In this document: piece by piece, positions 1 through 7,700 of the stretch
Layout of the letters: every line of letters starts with the position of its first letter
Numbering within the stretch: position 1 is the stretch's first letter
Origin: Haplosporangium gracile
Lineage: Eukaryota > Mortierellomycota > Mortierellomycetes > Mortierellales > Mortierellaceae
Reading direction: 5' to 3'
NCBI GenBank assembly: GCA_015499985.1
Contig: JAAAUF010001116.1
Coordinates: 1 to 11,940 of the forward strand
DNA: 11,940 nucleotides
Notes under the pieces: generated by a model
What the model was told of the DNA's origin: nothing
The model's database searches: none
Seen by the model: the letters and a program-made list of their open reading frames with translations, nothing else
Program-made: the position numbers and the translations under genes

Positions 1-420
1 GCGCAATATGTATTTCGCTGAATTGGTATATTCTAGTTATCATCATAGATGTTTTCTAGGCATGCACAAGGAGGCAGCCGAGACATGGGCCGTGTGACAT
101 ATTTGACCTGTGCCCACCTAGGTAGTTGAAGATCTACATTAATTAACCTAAGCCACTCAGACACAAGTCATATTCTGATGCCAGGTAGGCCATTAGAGAT
201 CCCTCTCTTGTCTCATTATTTGTTAGACCGGTACGTAAACTTGAATATATCGCAGGCCGCCCTGAGGAAAAGATAGAAACTATAAGAGGTCAGCTTGTTG
301 CTCCATGTCCATCCCATTATCACTCGTAGCTACAGCATCTATTGCATCATACATAATAAATCTCTCAAGATAATCACCGCCTTTGCGCACTCGACAAGGA
401 CAAAGCGCTCAGGGAGAGAC

Positions 421-458
421 TAGGGCTCCTATTTGAATCCATTCGAATAAGAGCCCTA
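421..458. repeat. Imperfect palindrome, 18-bp arms
   Basis: The left arm (421-438) begins TAGGGCTCC and the right arm (441-458) ends GAGCCCTA. The arms are complementary at 16 of 18 positions around a 2-base centre. A transcript of either strand could fold into a tight hairpin, and in DNA the site could extrude a cruciform. No poly-T run or neighbouring gene suggests a terminator, and I do not know its role. It may be the remains of a small palindromic mobile element. Confidence 0.7.
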
Positions 459-1136
459 CACCCGACCTGCCATGCCCCACCCAAAGAATGTAAAGTTTAG
501 AGGCGGTGAATGTAACAAACAGCTTCCCCTTACCCAGCGCTACGTTTACCCCGCCCACCCTTAGCCGTAACTGTCCTCACGAAAATATTTGCCTGTTCAC
601 AGTAATAAGCTATTAATATTCTCTAAAGAACACGGTCAACTACTTGCCCATACTTGAAAAAAACAATCAATCCATGATATCTCCCGCCTACGGATTGCAT
701 TCTTTTGCGCTTTCGATTCTGGAGCATCCTACAAGGTCTACTTCCCTCAGTTTACACTTTGGATGTACATTGGAGTCGCAGTTTAAAAAAATAGCCTGTT
801 CCGTGTTAAATCCATGTAAAATCATGCATATAGGTCAGACATGAAGGATTTCGAGCAGGGACTCCAAACTTTGGCGGAGGCTCATATAGGCTTAACAAAG
901 TAATTCTATGAAGCTTAGAGAAACAAGAAAGTACGAAGACGTCGCATATTAAAAAAAGCGTTCACCATGCATTATTCAACATTGGTGATCCATCTGGAAT
1001 CGGTCATTCCATTCTAGCGATGAGCCGATGCCGGTTCATGCAAAAAGAGACAAACGATGATGAATAAAGTGGTGATTGAGGAAAACCAGTGGCAGGAAGC
1101 TGATCGCTGATTGCAATGATGGGAAATGAGCATTTC

Positions 1137-1160
1137 AAAAAAAAAAAATAAAAAAAAAAA
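1137..1160. repeat. A-rich homopolymer tract
   Basis: Twelve A, one T, then eleven A on the plus strand. This is low-complexity sequence in a gene-free stretch. It could be a nucleosome-excluding poly(dA:dT) tract or a relic of a retroposed poly-A tail. I see no target duplication or coding sequence beside it that would settle this. Confidence 0.8.
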
Positions 1161-1827
1161 GCAAAATCCACAAAAACGTGAATCACTTTTGTCGAACGCT
1201 TAATTTAGTAAGGATAATAGTGTACTTGAGATCTAGAAACAAACGATTGATACTTTCTTTGTTATTAGCTGAGGCCGTGGAAAAGCAAGTGTTTGATCGT
1301 TTGAAGATCGTTTTCCACCTCCAGTCAACTTGCATTTTTTGTGGGAGACTCCTAGGGGGTATGTTGATGCTAGTCTAGCGCTCTTTTGCTACCCTCACAG
1401 CAGGATTAAGCTGAGAGAGAACTTCATGTCCATAGACACATAAAAAAATGAAAGAGAAAAAGAATGGAAAAGAAAGAGAGATGCTGCTCTTCGAACAAAT
1501 CCATAGAACAATGGGCTTACTCTCAGCAGATCGTAGCAACAAGGCTACTTTACTGCGTACAATGCTCGGTGCAACTAAAGAGGGCAAAGTTCAATTACTA
1601 CTGCAACAACATTTCATCAGCAGGGTAAAACTAACCTGTCTTACGACGGTCTAAACTCCAGGTCTTGTTCCCTATGAGTAGGTGAACAATCCAACGCTTA
1701 CTGAATTCTGCTTCAGTATGATAGGAAGCTGGCATCGAAGGATCAAAAAGCAACGTCGCTATGAACGCATGGCTTCCATTATTATGCCTTGCAAATATTT
1801 TTAAAAAATTTATCTTGAGTTGTGTTC

Positions 1828-1848
1828 AAAAAAAAAAAAAAAAAAAAA
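1828..1848. repeat. 21-base poly(dA:dT) run directly after a stop codon
   Basis: Twenty-one consecutive A on the plus strand. On the minus strand this is a T run that starts at the first base after the TAG stop of the secreted-protein gene. The polarity (T on the gene's sense strand) is the opposite of a retroposed poly-A tail, so it does not mark a processed cDNA copy. It would give the mRNA a U-rich start to its 3' UTR. Confidence 0.85.
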
Positions 1849-2253
1849 CTAGCAAGTAATATCATAAACTACTTTGTTGTAAATTGTAGTACAATAATCA
1901 CCGCAAGAGGTTTTCTTCATGTTGTTGTCCCAGACCGTCAGTTTCTTGCCGCAGGCGTATCCAGATGTCCAGTTAGGTGCTTTAGGGTCCATTTCAAAGC
2001 AGAACCAACTGTTGGAATCACAGCCAAAGGCATAACCATCTTTGTTGAGTCCTCTGCTGCTGAGGCTCCATTTTTGGTTGTTGTTATCAAATCTGGTAAC
2101 GCTGCAAGTGAGCACACGCGTTGTTGTTGGCTTCGGGACCTTTCCGTCACTGTAGACTGTTTGGGTACGGAAGTTGCACTCTGCCTGAATTTGGAGAGCG
2201 TTAACGCAGGAAGCCGAAAGGAGCACTAACGCGCAAAAGAGCTTGAATGACAT
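1849..2253 (-). CDS. Small secreted cysteine-rich protein
   Basis: This intact single-exon frame of 134 residues has a textbook signal peptide: Lys at position 4, a hydrophobic core at about residues 5-15, and a likely cut after VNA (residue 19). The mature part of about 115 residues holds eight cysteines (26, 50, 78, 85, 101, 117, 121, 134), an even number that fits four disulfide bonds, and one N-glycosylation sequon (NWT at 94). It is rich in Asn, Lys, Thr and aromatic residues, and the last residue is Cys. The ATG context is AACAATG, with A at -3. I do not recognise the family. Size, secretion and cysteine content match the small secreted proteins of fungi, which include effector candidates, antimicrobial proteins and wall-associated proteins, and nothing here picks among these. 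A 21-base T run follows the stop directly. The antisense strand is also largely open, but the signal peptide and even cysteine count favour this strand. Confidence 0.8.
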   Translation of the reverse strand: MSFKLFCALVLLSASCVNALQIQAECNFRTQTVYSDGKVPKPTTTRVLTCSVTRFDNNNQKWSLSSRGLNKDGYAFGCDSNSWFCFEMDPKAPNWTSGYACGKKLTVWDNNMKKTSCGDYCTTIYNKVVYDITC

Positions 2254-2781
2254 TGTTATCCTAATTTCCTGAAAGTAAGTTATTTATATATTAATTGATG
2301 AGTGCTCCAATAGTAGAAGTGAAGGTGCGGTCGCCTTTTGTTTTAGATGAATGGTTGTCGACAATGGATAACAACCTCACCCCTTAATATAGTGTAGATC
2401 AATAATGAGCCTTACTGGAAATAAAGGGTTGTTCGGACGATGGTGATCTGACGACGATGCTGAGAAGGAGATGGTTGGTAAGGCGATTCTTGGGATGACT
2501 TGCGTGGTTCGGAAAATGAAAGAGAAAACTAACTGCAAATCTGGAAGTATTTATACTTATTTTTCGAGCTGCTCATGTTGCTTCGCAGGAACAACATCAA
2601 GGATCCATTCGTGCCCTTCTCTTTCTCACTCAAAACAAAATCATTGATCATGGGAATCTTAAAAATAAGGACGACACCAGCAATCCATTTTTTTGGTGTG
2701 TGAAGTGTAGATAAAGTCAACAGCGGACTCTTCTACCATACATATTTTTTCCTTGTGTTGCGGCGGGCCGTTGTTGGCCAC
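2254..2781. other. Upstream region of the secreted-protein gene
   Basis: No supported gene. The part next to 2253 should hold the promoter of the secreted-protein gene. A 63-codon minus-strand frame at 2529-2720 has no recognisable motif and I leave it out. Confidence 0.45.
2281..2290 (-). promoter_or_regulatory. Possible TATA box of the secreted-protein gene
   Basis: The minus strand reads TATATAAATA, 28-37 bases before the ATG at 2253. If it acts as a TATA box the mRNA leader would be very short. A CTTACTTTCAG just downstream looks like a 3' splice site, so an intron in the 5' UTR with a promoter further up is an alternative. Confidence 0.35.
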
Positions 2782-2956
2782 AACAGCCCAACTCTTCTAT
2801 TGTCTACCACCCAAACAACAGCCCAACTCTTCTATTGTCTACCACTCAAACAACAGCCCTACTCTTCTATTGTCTACCACCCAAACAACAGCCCAACTCT
2901 TCTATTGTCTACCACTCAAACAACAGCCCAATTCTTCTATTGTCTACCACTCAAAC
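2782..2956. repeat. Tandem array, five copies of a 35-bp unit
   Basis: Five adjoining 35-bp units start at 2782, 2817, 2852, 2887 and 2922. Each begins AACAGCCC and ends in ACCACYCAAAC. Copies differ at very few positions: the Y is C in units 1 and 3 and T in units 2, 4 and 5, unit 3 has T for A after AACAGCCC, and unit 5 has one further C-to-T change. The C/T alternation suggests that units 1-2 were duplicated as a 70-bp block. There are no spacers, so this is a minisatellite and not a CRISPR array. Because 35 is not a multiple of 3, one plus-strand frame through the array cycles through all three phases. At least two plus-strand frames stay open, which reflects the repeat's composition more than coding. 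Confidence 0.92.
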
Positions 2957-2973
2957 AATGTGGCCTCGCCCTC

Positions 2974-2998
2974 TGGGAACAACGGTTCCCTTGAAAAC
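2974..2998. repeat. Short dispersed direct repeat, copy 1
   Basis: This matches 3480-3504 at 20 of 25 positions and includes an identical 13-base core, GTTCCCTTGAAAA. All five differences are transitions. This copy also contains a 6-bp inverted repeat, GGGAAC/GTTCCC, around a 4-base loop. On the minus strand both copies read as similar peptides (FKGTVVPR and FKGTIVSR), so they may be fragments of the same coding family. Confidence 0.5.
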
Positions 2999-3479
2999 CT
3001 AAAAGCCAGTCTTCTTGATTGTGCACAAAATTTGATTGGGCACAAAAGAAATGTGACTTGGTTTACTTTTTTGCAGATATGATGGTAATTGGGGACATGA
3101 TTCTGAGTAATAGACTGTTGTAGTGTTCGTGCAAATCGCCCATCGCCGTAACTTCCAAGAGTCTCTACTGTTAATCCATTCTCTGTCCACTCCTCAGTAA
3201 TGCAACAGAAACCGATTATGGATTGGATGTGCGGTTGTGAATTTATTATCTATTCAAGTCAAAATGTTTTAGTTAATATCTTGGCCTGTGTAGGTGATGG
3301 GGGAGAATGTGGATTCCCCCGTGCAAGGATTATGGCTACCCTAACCACAATTTGGCAATTTTGATTTTTTTTGCCCCGAACTAGGCTCTATTATCCCAAA
3401 AATCCCGCAAACAAACATGCACGGGACAAACAAGGTTTCCGGAAACAGATGATCGTGTTGATTAAGATTCCATCAATCC

Positions 3480-3504
3480 TGGAAACGATAGTTCCCTTGA
3501 AAAT
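3480..3504. repeat. Short dispersed direct repeat, copy 2
   Basis: The partner of 2974-2998, in the same orientation about 506 bases away. It lies inside a minus-strand open stretch that reads FKGTIVSR. Confidence 0.5.
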
Positions 3505-3641
3505 ATAGGTGGCAGGTCGACGAGTAAACATTGAGAGCATTTTTAATAAACACGCCCGCTCACCTTTCAAAGCTTGCTCACAGAAATCTGACAAAGAAAA
3601 AAAAGAGGTGAGCCTACAAGGCCGGTGGGTCTACCTCTCAA

Positions 3642-4682
3642 CTAGACAAAGACGGGGTAGATGTTGCCGTTAATCTTGACATAGAACACAATGTCGGGTC
3701 CAGAGACATAAGGTACCGGGAAATAAAATGGAGAGATATCCTGATCACTTTGCTTGGATTCGTTCTCGATCTGCACCTTCATAAATTGCCGTGTGGTGAG
3801 GTTTCTGTGCGACGCGGCTAGTTTTGGTTGCTGTTCGTCGTATCCAACATTGTCACATCCCCCACGAGCTGGTCCGGAAGAGGGAGTGTTGGTCAGCAAA
3901 GGTCATGACGACAACGGTCGACTCTTGGGTGTCTCAACAAAGACATGCGGCATAGTCTTTTCCCACATGTTGCCTTGTACTGAGGGGTTGTCCGAGTGTA
4001 ACATCGCTCATTCTGCTGCCGACACGAGTGACGGATCTTTCTCCTGGAAGTAGTTGATGGTCGCCTTTAACGCAAGTGGTTCGTCGAGAACAGTCCTTGC
4101 AGTGCCTCCAAAGAGCTTGATACGATCAAACGCTGCTTCCACCAGATGTACATCGTTCTCAAGCACAGTTGAAGGGGCGTCCAGTAAATGATGGTGAAAA
4201 AGAAAGAGTCTTAGTGACTCCTTGATCGAGGAGCATGAAGTGAAGAGCTTGGGATTGGCAGCTATCTTGATCTCTAAACTGGAGTGGGTGTTGAGAAAGA
4301 GACAGCAGTGCATTAATAAAAAGTAAGGTAGCAAAGAGCAATCACGAGAGAAATAAGACAAGACAAATAAGATAATGACGAGAACAAATTACCGGTTGAG
4401 TTCTCCGCACAAGTTTCCTCGGCGCTGTCGATCCTTCCAGGATGTGATCATGGCCTCCGTTCTCTCGATCGCAGTGTCCCACTTGCCTGTCTCAAGAATG
4501 CCCTCGAGCCGTGACGATAGGCCTGAACCTCCCAGCGAGTCGCCTGTGCAGCATATCCATCGCAGCCGAAGGAATGAGAGTGTCCACTTGTGCTTTCGAC
4601 TCGTTGTCTGGTAGCTGCTCCTTGAGGCGATCGACATACACTTTTATCGAATCGACACCTGTCCATTCTGGAAACTCGATGT
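3642..4682 (-). pseudogene. Broken Crinkler-like (REase-type effector family) gene
   Basis: The translated blocks in order are VYVDRLKEQLPDNESKAQVD (exon 4393-4682), then SIKESLRLFLF, VEAAFDRIKLFGGTARTVLDEP and INYFQEKDPS (exon from 4278 down), then VGYDEQQPKL and GPDIVFYVKI. I recall this series from Crinkler-type proteins of Mortierella and Glomeromycotina, in which a ubiquitin-like header leads to a REase-like domain. No header is visible here: the sequence begins at a splice acceptor (TTTTTTTAG, ending at 4683), and the upstream exon is absent or not recognised. Lesions are a frameshift near 4506, in-frame stops at 4008-4010 (TGA) and 3903-3905 (TGA), a pair of compensating shifts between about 3845 and 3890, and TAG at 3642-3644. 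The last stop falls where the PD...(E/Q)xK catalytic half-motif is expected after GPDIVF. The gene is clearly dead as read. The family name is from memory, at moderate certainty. The real 3' end lies below 3642 and was not found. Confidence 0.7.
4279..4392 (-). other. Spliceosomal intron inside the pseudogene
   Basis: The donor is CCG|GTAATT and the acceptor CACTCCAG|TTTAGAG on the minus strand, 114 bases apart. Removing it joins GELNR to LEIKIAAN in a single frame (the Arg codon is split as CG|T). This fits the conserved block better than either unspliced reading and shows that the locus was once an ordinary intron-containing gene rather than a retrocopy. Confidence 0.75.
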
Positions 4683-4718
4683 CTAAAAAAACAAAAAGGT
4701 GGTCAGGATCGCATGTTG

Positions 4719-4745
4719 TCTACTACATCTACTACATCTACTACA
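4719..4745. repeat. Three copies of a 9-bp unit
   Basis: TCTACTACA is repeated three times without change. It lies just upstream of the second visible exon of the Crinkler-like pseudogene, probably inside its preceding intron. This is a simple minisatellite with no sign of function. Confidence 0.85.
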
Positions 4746-4964
4746 GTAAATTTTAGCTACAGCAAAAAAAGGAAGGGCACACGAGGTGAAAGCAAGCTGA
4801 ATAAAGGATTGGATGCACTTACGAGTGGGAGACGAGTATGATATCTGTCCCAAGGGGGGCAAGGAAAGAGATAAAAAAAAAAGCGCGGCGCAAACGAAGG
4901 GGCTTCTACTGACTGACTCTGAGATAGAATAAAAATGAGGGCAAGGCCAAATAAAATGGGGAGT

Positions 4965-5379
4965 CTACTTTAGCAAAATGGACTGCAGAGTGAGGGCTGT
5001 ATCCGTGATGATGAGCTGGGGTAGGAGCAAGGAGACCTCATATGTGAAGACCGGATTGATCGAGGTACTGACATTGAAGTAGACCCCGAGGTTATGGAGG
5101 GAAGTGCTGCAATCAACCGATTTGTTGACTGTGTACCTCAATTCACCGTTAGGTGATCTATCGGCCAGGTCTGATGCTGGCGGAGCGAATCGGTAATCTG
5201 GCGAGAACGCGGGCGGGGTGAAAAATGAATCTTTTATGAGATCAGAGGCGGCACGATTGTCGACTATTAGTGTACTATAAGGGTCGATCCATGTTGTGTT
5301 GAGGCGATTGTCGAAAGAGCCTGACATAAAATGCGGTAGCCATTCAGGCGGTACTTGGCGTGTGATGGTGGTATTGCTC
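4965..5379 (-). CDS. Isolated exon of an unknown, probably extracellular glycoprotein
   Basis: The exon starts after a good splice acceptor (CTGATTGTTTCAG|GAGC, with a CTGAT branch-like motif) and runs 137 codons to TAG. It has no ATG suitable as a start, so it needs an upstream exon that I cannot find. It carries four N-glycosylation sequons (NTT at exon residues 2 and 27, NKS at 85, NVS at 102), one cysteine (90), many Pro, Asp and aromatic residues, and a hydrophobic end (about 115-136). This pattern fits the outer domain of a secreted or membrane protein. The alternative frame beginning at 5464 has a hydrophobic stretch resembling a signal peptide, but it is the frame the acceptor would remove. 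The frame is clean across its length, unlike the pseudogene next door, so it may be a live 3' exon or a recent fragment. I do not recognise the family. The stop may be the true C-terminus, or a weak donor (AAA|GTAGAC) may continue it. Confidence 0.5.
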
Positions 5380-5468
5380 CTGAAACAATCAGCAGAGATA
5401 AGAAACACGTCGGTAGAGCGGAAAATAAATCAAAAGAAGCAGGAGGAGCTACGAAGCTCTTCATCTTA

Positions 5469-5475
5469 TTTTATA
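5469..5475 (-). promoter_or_regulatory. Possible TATA box
   Basis: TATAAAA on the minus strand, about 90 bases before the acceptor of the glycoprotein exon. If it is functional, transcription would begin near 5440 and the first exon would be very short or non-coding. This is a single-motif match with no other support. Confidence 0.2.
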
Positions 5476-5799
5476 CCAGCTAAATAATTAAAAACATCCT
5501 TAATGCTATCCTACAGATGTGGGCCAAATTAATCAGAAAAGGGCATGTTCTCGAACAAACTCGTCTACATCACCACAATACCATATCCTTGTTTTCTGCT
5601 GAATACTCAGCTTGAAACAAATTTTGGTTTCTATATTGGCGCTACGCTCTTGCATTTTGTATCCCATTTTCAAAACTGATTTTCATTGATCATTGTCATA
5701 ATTCATGTCGGACTTCAGATGGAACAAGGGTGAAGACAATAGAGCTCACGCACTTTCAGAGAACCCTCAAGACTGGCTCGGATTTAACCATCTTCAACT
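5476..5799. other. Gene-free stretch
   Basis: I see no coding sequence or repeat. It lies between the start of the glycoprotein exon locus and the 3' end of the F-box gene, so it holds the upstream region of the first and the end of transcription of the second. Confidence 0.45.
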
Positions 5800-5805
5800 T
5801 TTATT
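5800..5805 (-). terminator. Likely polyadenylation signal of the F-box gene
   Basis: AATAAA on the minus strand, about 47 bases after the TGA stop at 5852-5854. The distance and the canonical hexamer fit a fungal polyadenylation signal. Confidence 0.45.
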
Positions 5806-5851
5806 TTACTCCTTTCAAGCGGTCCACGGGCGAAAGCTGCCCTAATCATAC

Positions 5852-7700
5852 TCATAAGTCATCATAATCCTCCTCCCAGTGGCGATCAAACTCGTCATAG
5901 CTGTCTCGTTCATCAAGGCCAGACAATTGCGAATCGTCATCGCGATCGGTTCCATAATCCGTCGTAAGAACCTCCGCCCAAGGCCAGTTCTGTGCGACCC
6001 ACCGCTTTTCGTTTTCGTCGTCAATGCCGACCTCCATGTCCTCCAGTGCCACCACCCGCAAGCTCTTGAGACCGCTCAGCAGATCTAATCCGCTCTCGAG
6101 ACTCATGGCAAGACAATCATACTGTCTATCGTTTTCCCTGTCGAAGCGATGGTAGTTTGGGTTCTCAGTGTCATAGGGGATTCCCATTCGGAGTTCTTGG
6201 AGGTGGGTTAGACGGGCCAGTTGGCAGTAAACTCGTTTCTGAAGAGTCCTACTCTCTTGCTGATTGCCTTCTAGTACATAGTGACTCGCAGGTCCGTCGT
6301 GGAGTTCTCGTTCGATGTCGGGGCGGGGTATTCCTCCCATGGGGCAGCCAAAGATCCTAAGGGAGGTGCAAGCCCAATCTGTGTGAACATCACTTGCATT
6401 CAACCAACTACCGCACTCAATTGGCTCCTTGCGGTCCACCGACAGTATGTTGAACACCCTGAGCCTGGGGGTCGAACATAGCAGTTGCTGAATCTCCTTG
6501 CTCGAGAAGCCGGGAGTCTCGACACAAAACACCTTCAAAGTTGAAACATGCTCCATTAGAGCCTTGCGCGATTTTTCTCCGAAGCTAAAGTAGTCTCCAT
6601 CTCCTCCACAGCCGTCAAGGTCGAAGACTATTCGTTGTAATCCTACGCCGCCATGACATCTCCACAAAAGATTCGCAATCATGTCATCGCTATCCACACG
6701 CCCTATCAGCTCAATGGAATGCAATAGCGGGAACCTTTCTGGTGCGAGGGCAAGGAACTCTTGAAAGTACTTGTCCATGCATTCGATTGTTAGTGTCCGG
6801 ATATGGTGTCCGTACTTCTTGAGCGATCCGGTGGCGGCGCCGCTGCGGAGGAGGGAGGAGGTGTTATCTGCGTCCCAGTAGCTTTCGATGGCGCCCCAGA
6901 GAATAGGGTTGAAAATTTTATGCCAATCGTGGCTGACGAGTGTGCAGGAAAGGAGGTCTTGCTGGTCGTTCAGGAGTGAGATTATCATAACTTGAAGCTC
7001 GTGAGGGAGGCCTACGAAAGACGCAGAGCGCATCATGGATGATAGGTTGATCGGGGGTTGTTGTTGACGGGAGGAAGAATCAGACATAGGTCTCTTGCTG
7101 TTGTTGTTGTTGTTATTGTTGTTGTTGTTGTTGTTGTCGCTGTTGTTATTGTTGTTCGGGGATGGTGGTGACATATGAAAAACTATAGGTGTCGCTGCCA
7201 CGTTCTGAGCTTTCAGCAGCTGAGCCTGGAGCCGCAAGACTGGTTTGATGAACAAGTCATGACCACTAAGATAGCCCTTGTCACCCTTGGTCAGGCCCTG
7301 TCTTTGATTGATCTTCTTTTCGGTCTCGTTTACAAACACTTCAGTGTAGCGGCGTATGTTCGCTATGTTCGGCATCCTGTCCCATTCATGAAGGTCGCAG
7401 AAATCCTACGGAGGAGGGCAAGTAGAAAAATAAAATATGAGCAACAAGATGAGATTAAGATTTTCATTCTGTTCGTCCTTGTTGAAACTTAAAAAAATAC
7501 ATTGCGCGCCGTGAAGCGAAGTTGAAACTCAAAATGCAGCGCCTTGTTTTATTTCTTTGGCTGTTTCGACTTACTTCCCAGAAGACAACACCTGCATCCT
7601 CGTCCAGGAGAGATTTCATGCGAATGGATCTTCGGCGTCGATGATCCTTGTCCTCATGTTTTGTCAATGAACGTCTCGAGAGAATTTTCTTGACATTCAT
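5852..7700 (-). CDS. F-box protein, two exons
   Basis: The proposed model is exon 1 at 7575-7700 and exon 2 at 5852-7405, giving 559 residues. Exon 2 alone, opened at the ATG at 7375, gives 507. The F-box lies at about residues 169-212 of the 559-residue model (LPHELQVMIISLL, then DLLSCTLVSHDW and FNPILW), where Skp1 would bind in an SCF ubiquitin ligase. The rest has leucine-rich-like segments (LHSIELIG, LKSLRVVALEDM) that probably form the substrate-binding part, and an acidic Asp/Glu-rich tail. An Asn-rich tract (N126-N144) separates the first 120 residues from the F-box. Those first residues are basic in exon 1 (RRRRSIRMK), and later contain LFIKPVLRLQ, which loosely recalls the LIKPVQR segment of RhoGEF DH domains but is too short to name. 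A start at the internal ATG at 7174 (just before the Asn tract) is the conservative alternative. The substrate is unknown. Confidence 0.8.
7100..7156 (-). repeat. AAC trinucleotide repeat encoding an Asn tract
   Basis: Near-continuous AAC/AAT codons give five Asn, Ser-Asp, then twelve Asn inside the F-box protein. It stays in frame and probably acts as a flexible, length-variable linker between the N-terminal part and the F-box. Confidence 0.85.
7406..7574 (-). other. Proposed intron in the F-box gene
   Basis: The donor GGGAA|GTAAGT is a perfect fungal consensus, and the acceptor CCTCCTCCGTAG|GAT has a pyrimidine-rich lead. It is 169 bases long. Both boundaries are in phase 0, so the 42 codons from the ATG at 7700 join the long downstream frame without a shift. 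The frame upstream of the acceptor is closed at the TAG of the splice site itself, as expected. Confidence 0.6.

Larger units (their letters stand above)
1..1820. other. Gene-free stretch
   Basis: I find no convincing gene here. Open frames are short (under about 70 codons), overlap on both strands and show no recognisable domain. The only structure I can point to is an inverted repeat at 421-458 and an A-rich tract at 1137-1160. The plus-strand reading at about 1480-1620 has a protein-like composition (a run containing RTMGLLSADRSNKATLL) and could be an exon remnant, but there is no homology I can name and no clear splice sites, so it is not called. Confidence 0.5.
2957..3641. other. Gene-free stretch between the tandem array and the Crinkler-like pseudogene
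   Basis: No supported gene. It contains one copy of a short dispersed repeat near each end (2974-2998 and 3480-3504). The minus-strand frame at 3391-3594 follows a pyrimidine tract ending in CAG and reads protein-like (YIFKGTIVSR), so it may be a decayed 3' exon of the pseudogene beside it or an unrelated fragment. I cannot assign it. Confidence 0.4.

Noticed and set aside
1448..1654. Plus-strand frame with protein-like composition
   Set aside because: Short, with no domain I can name, no convincing splice sites and an equally open frame on the other strand.
1822..2229. Plus-strand 135-codon frame opposite the secreted-protein gene
   Set aside because: It begins in the A run (giving a Lys stretch) and lacks any motif. 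The minus strand has a signal peptide and an ordered cysteine pattern.
1828..2253. Retroposed cDNA origin of the secreted-protein gene
   Set aside because: The homopolymer is T, not A, on the gene's sense strand, which is the wrong polarity for a poly-A tail.
2782..2956. CRISPR array
   Set aside because: The 35-bp units are head to tail with no spacers, and the window is eukaryotic in character.
2753..3082. Plus-strand protein with Ser/Thr/Asn-rich repeats
   Set aside because: Its length comes mostly from the 35-bp array, which is open in more than one frame. It has no domain and no signal peptide.
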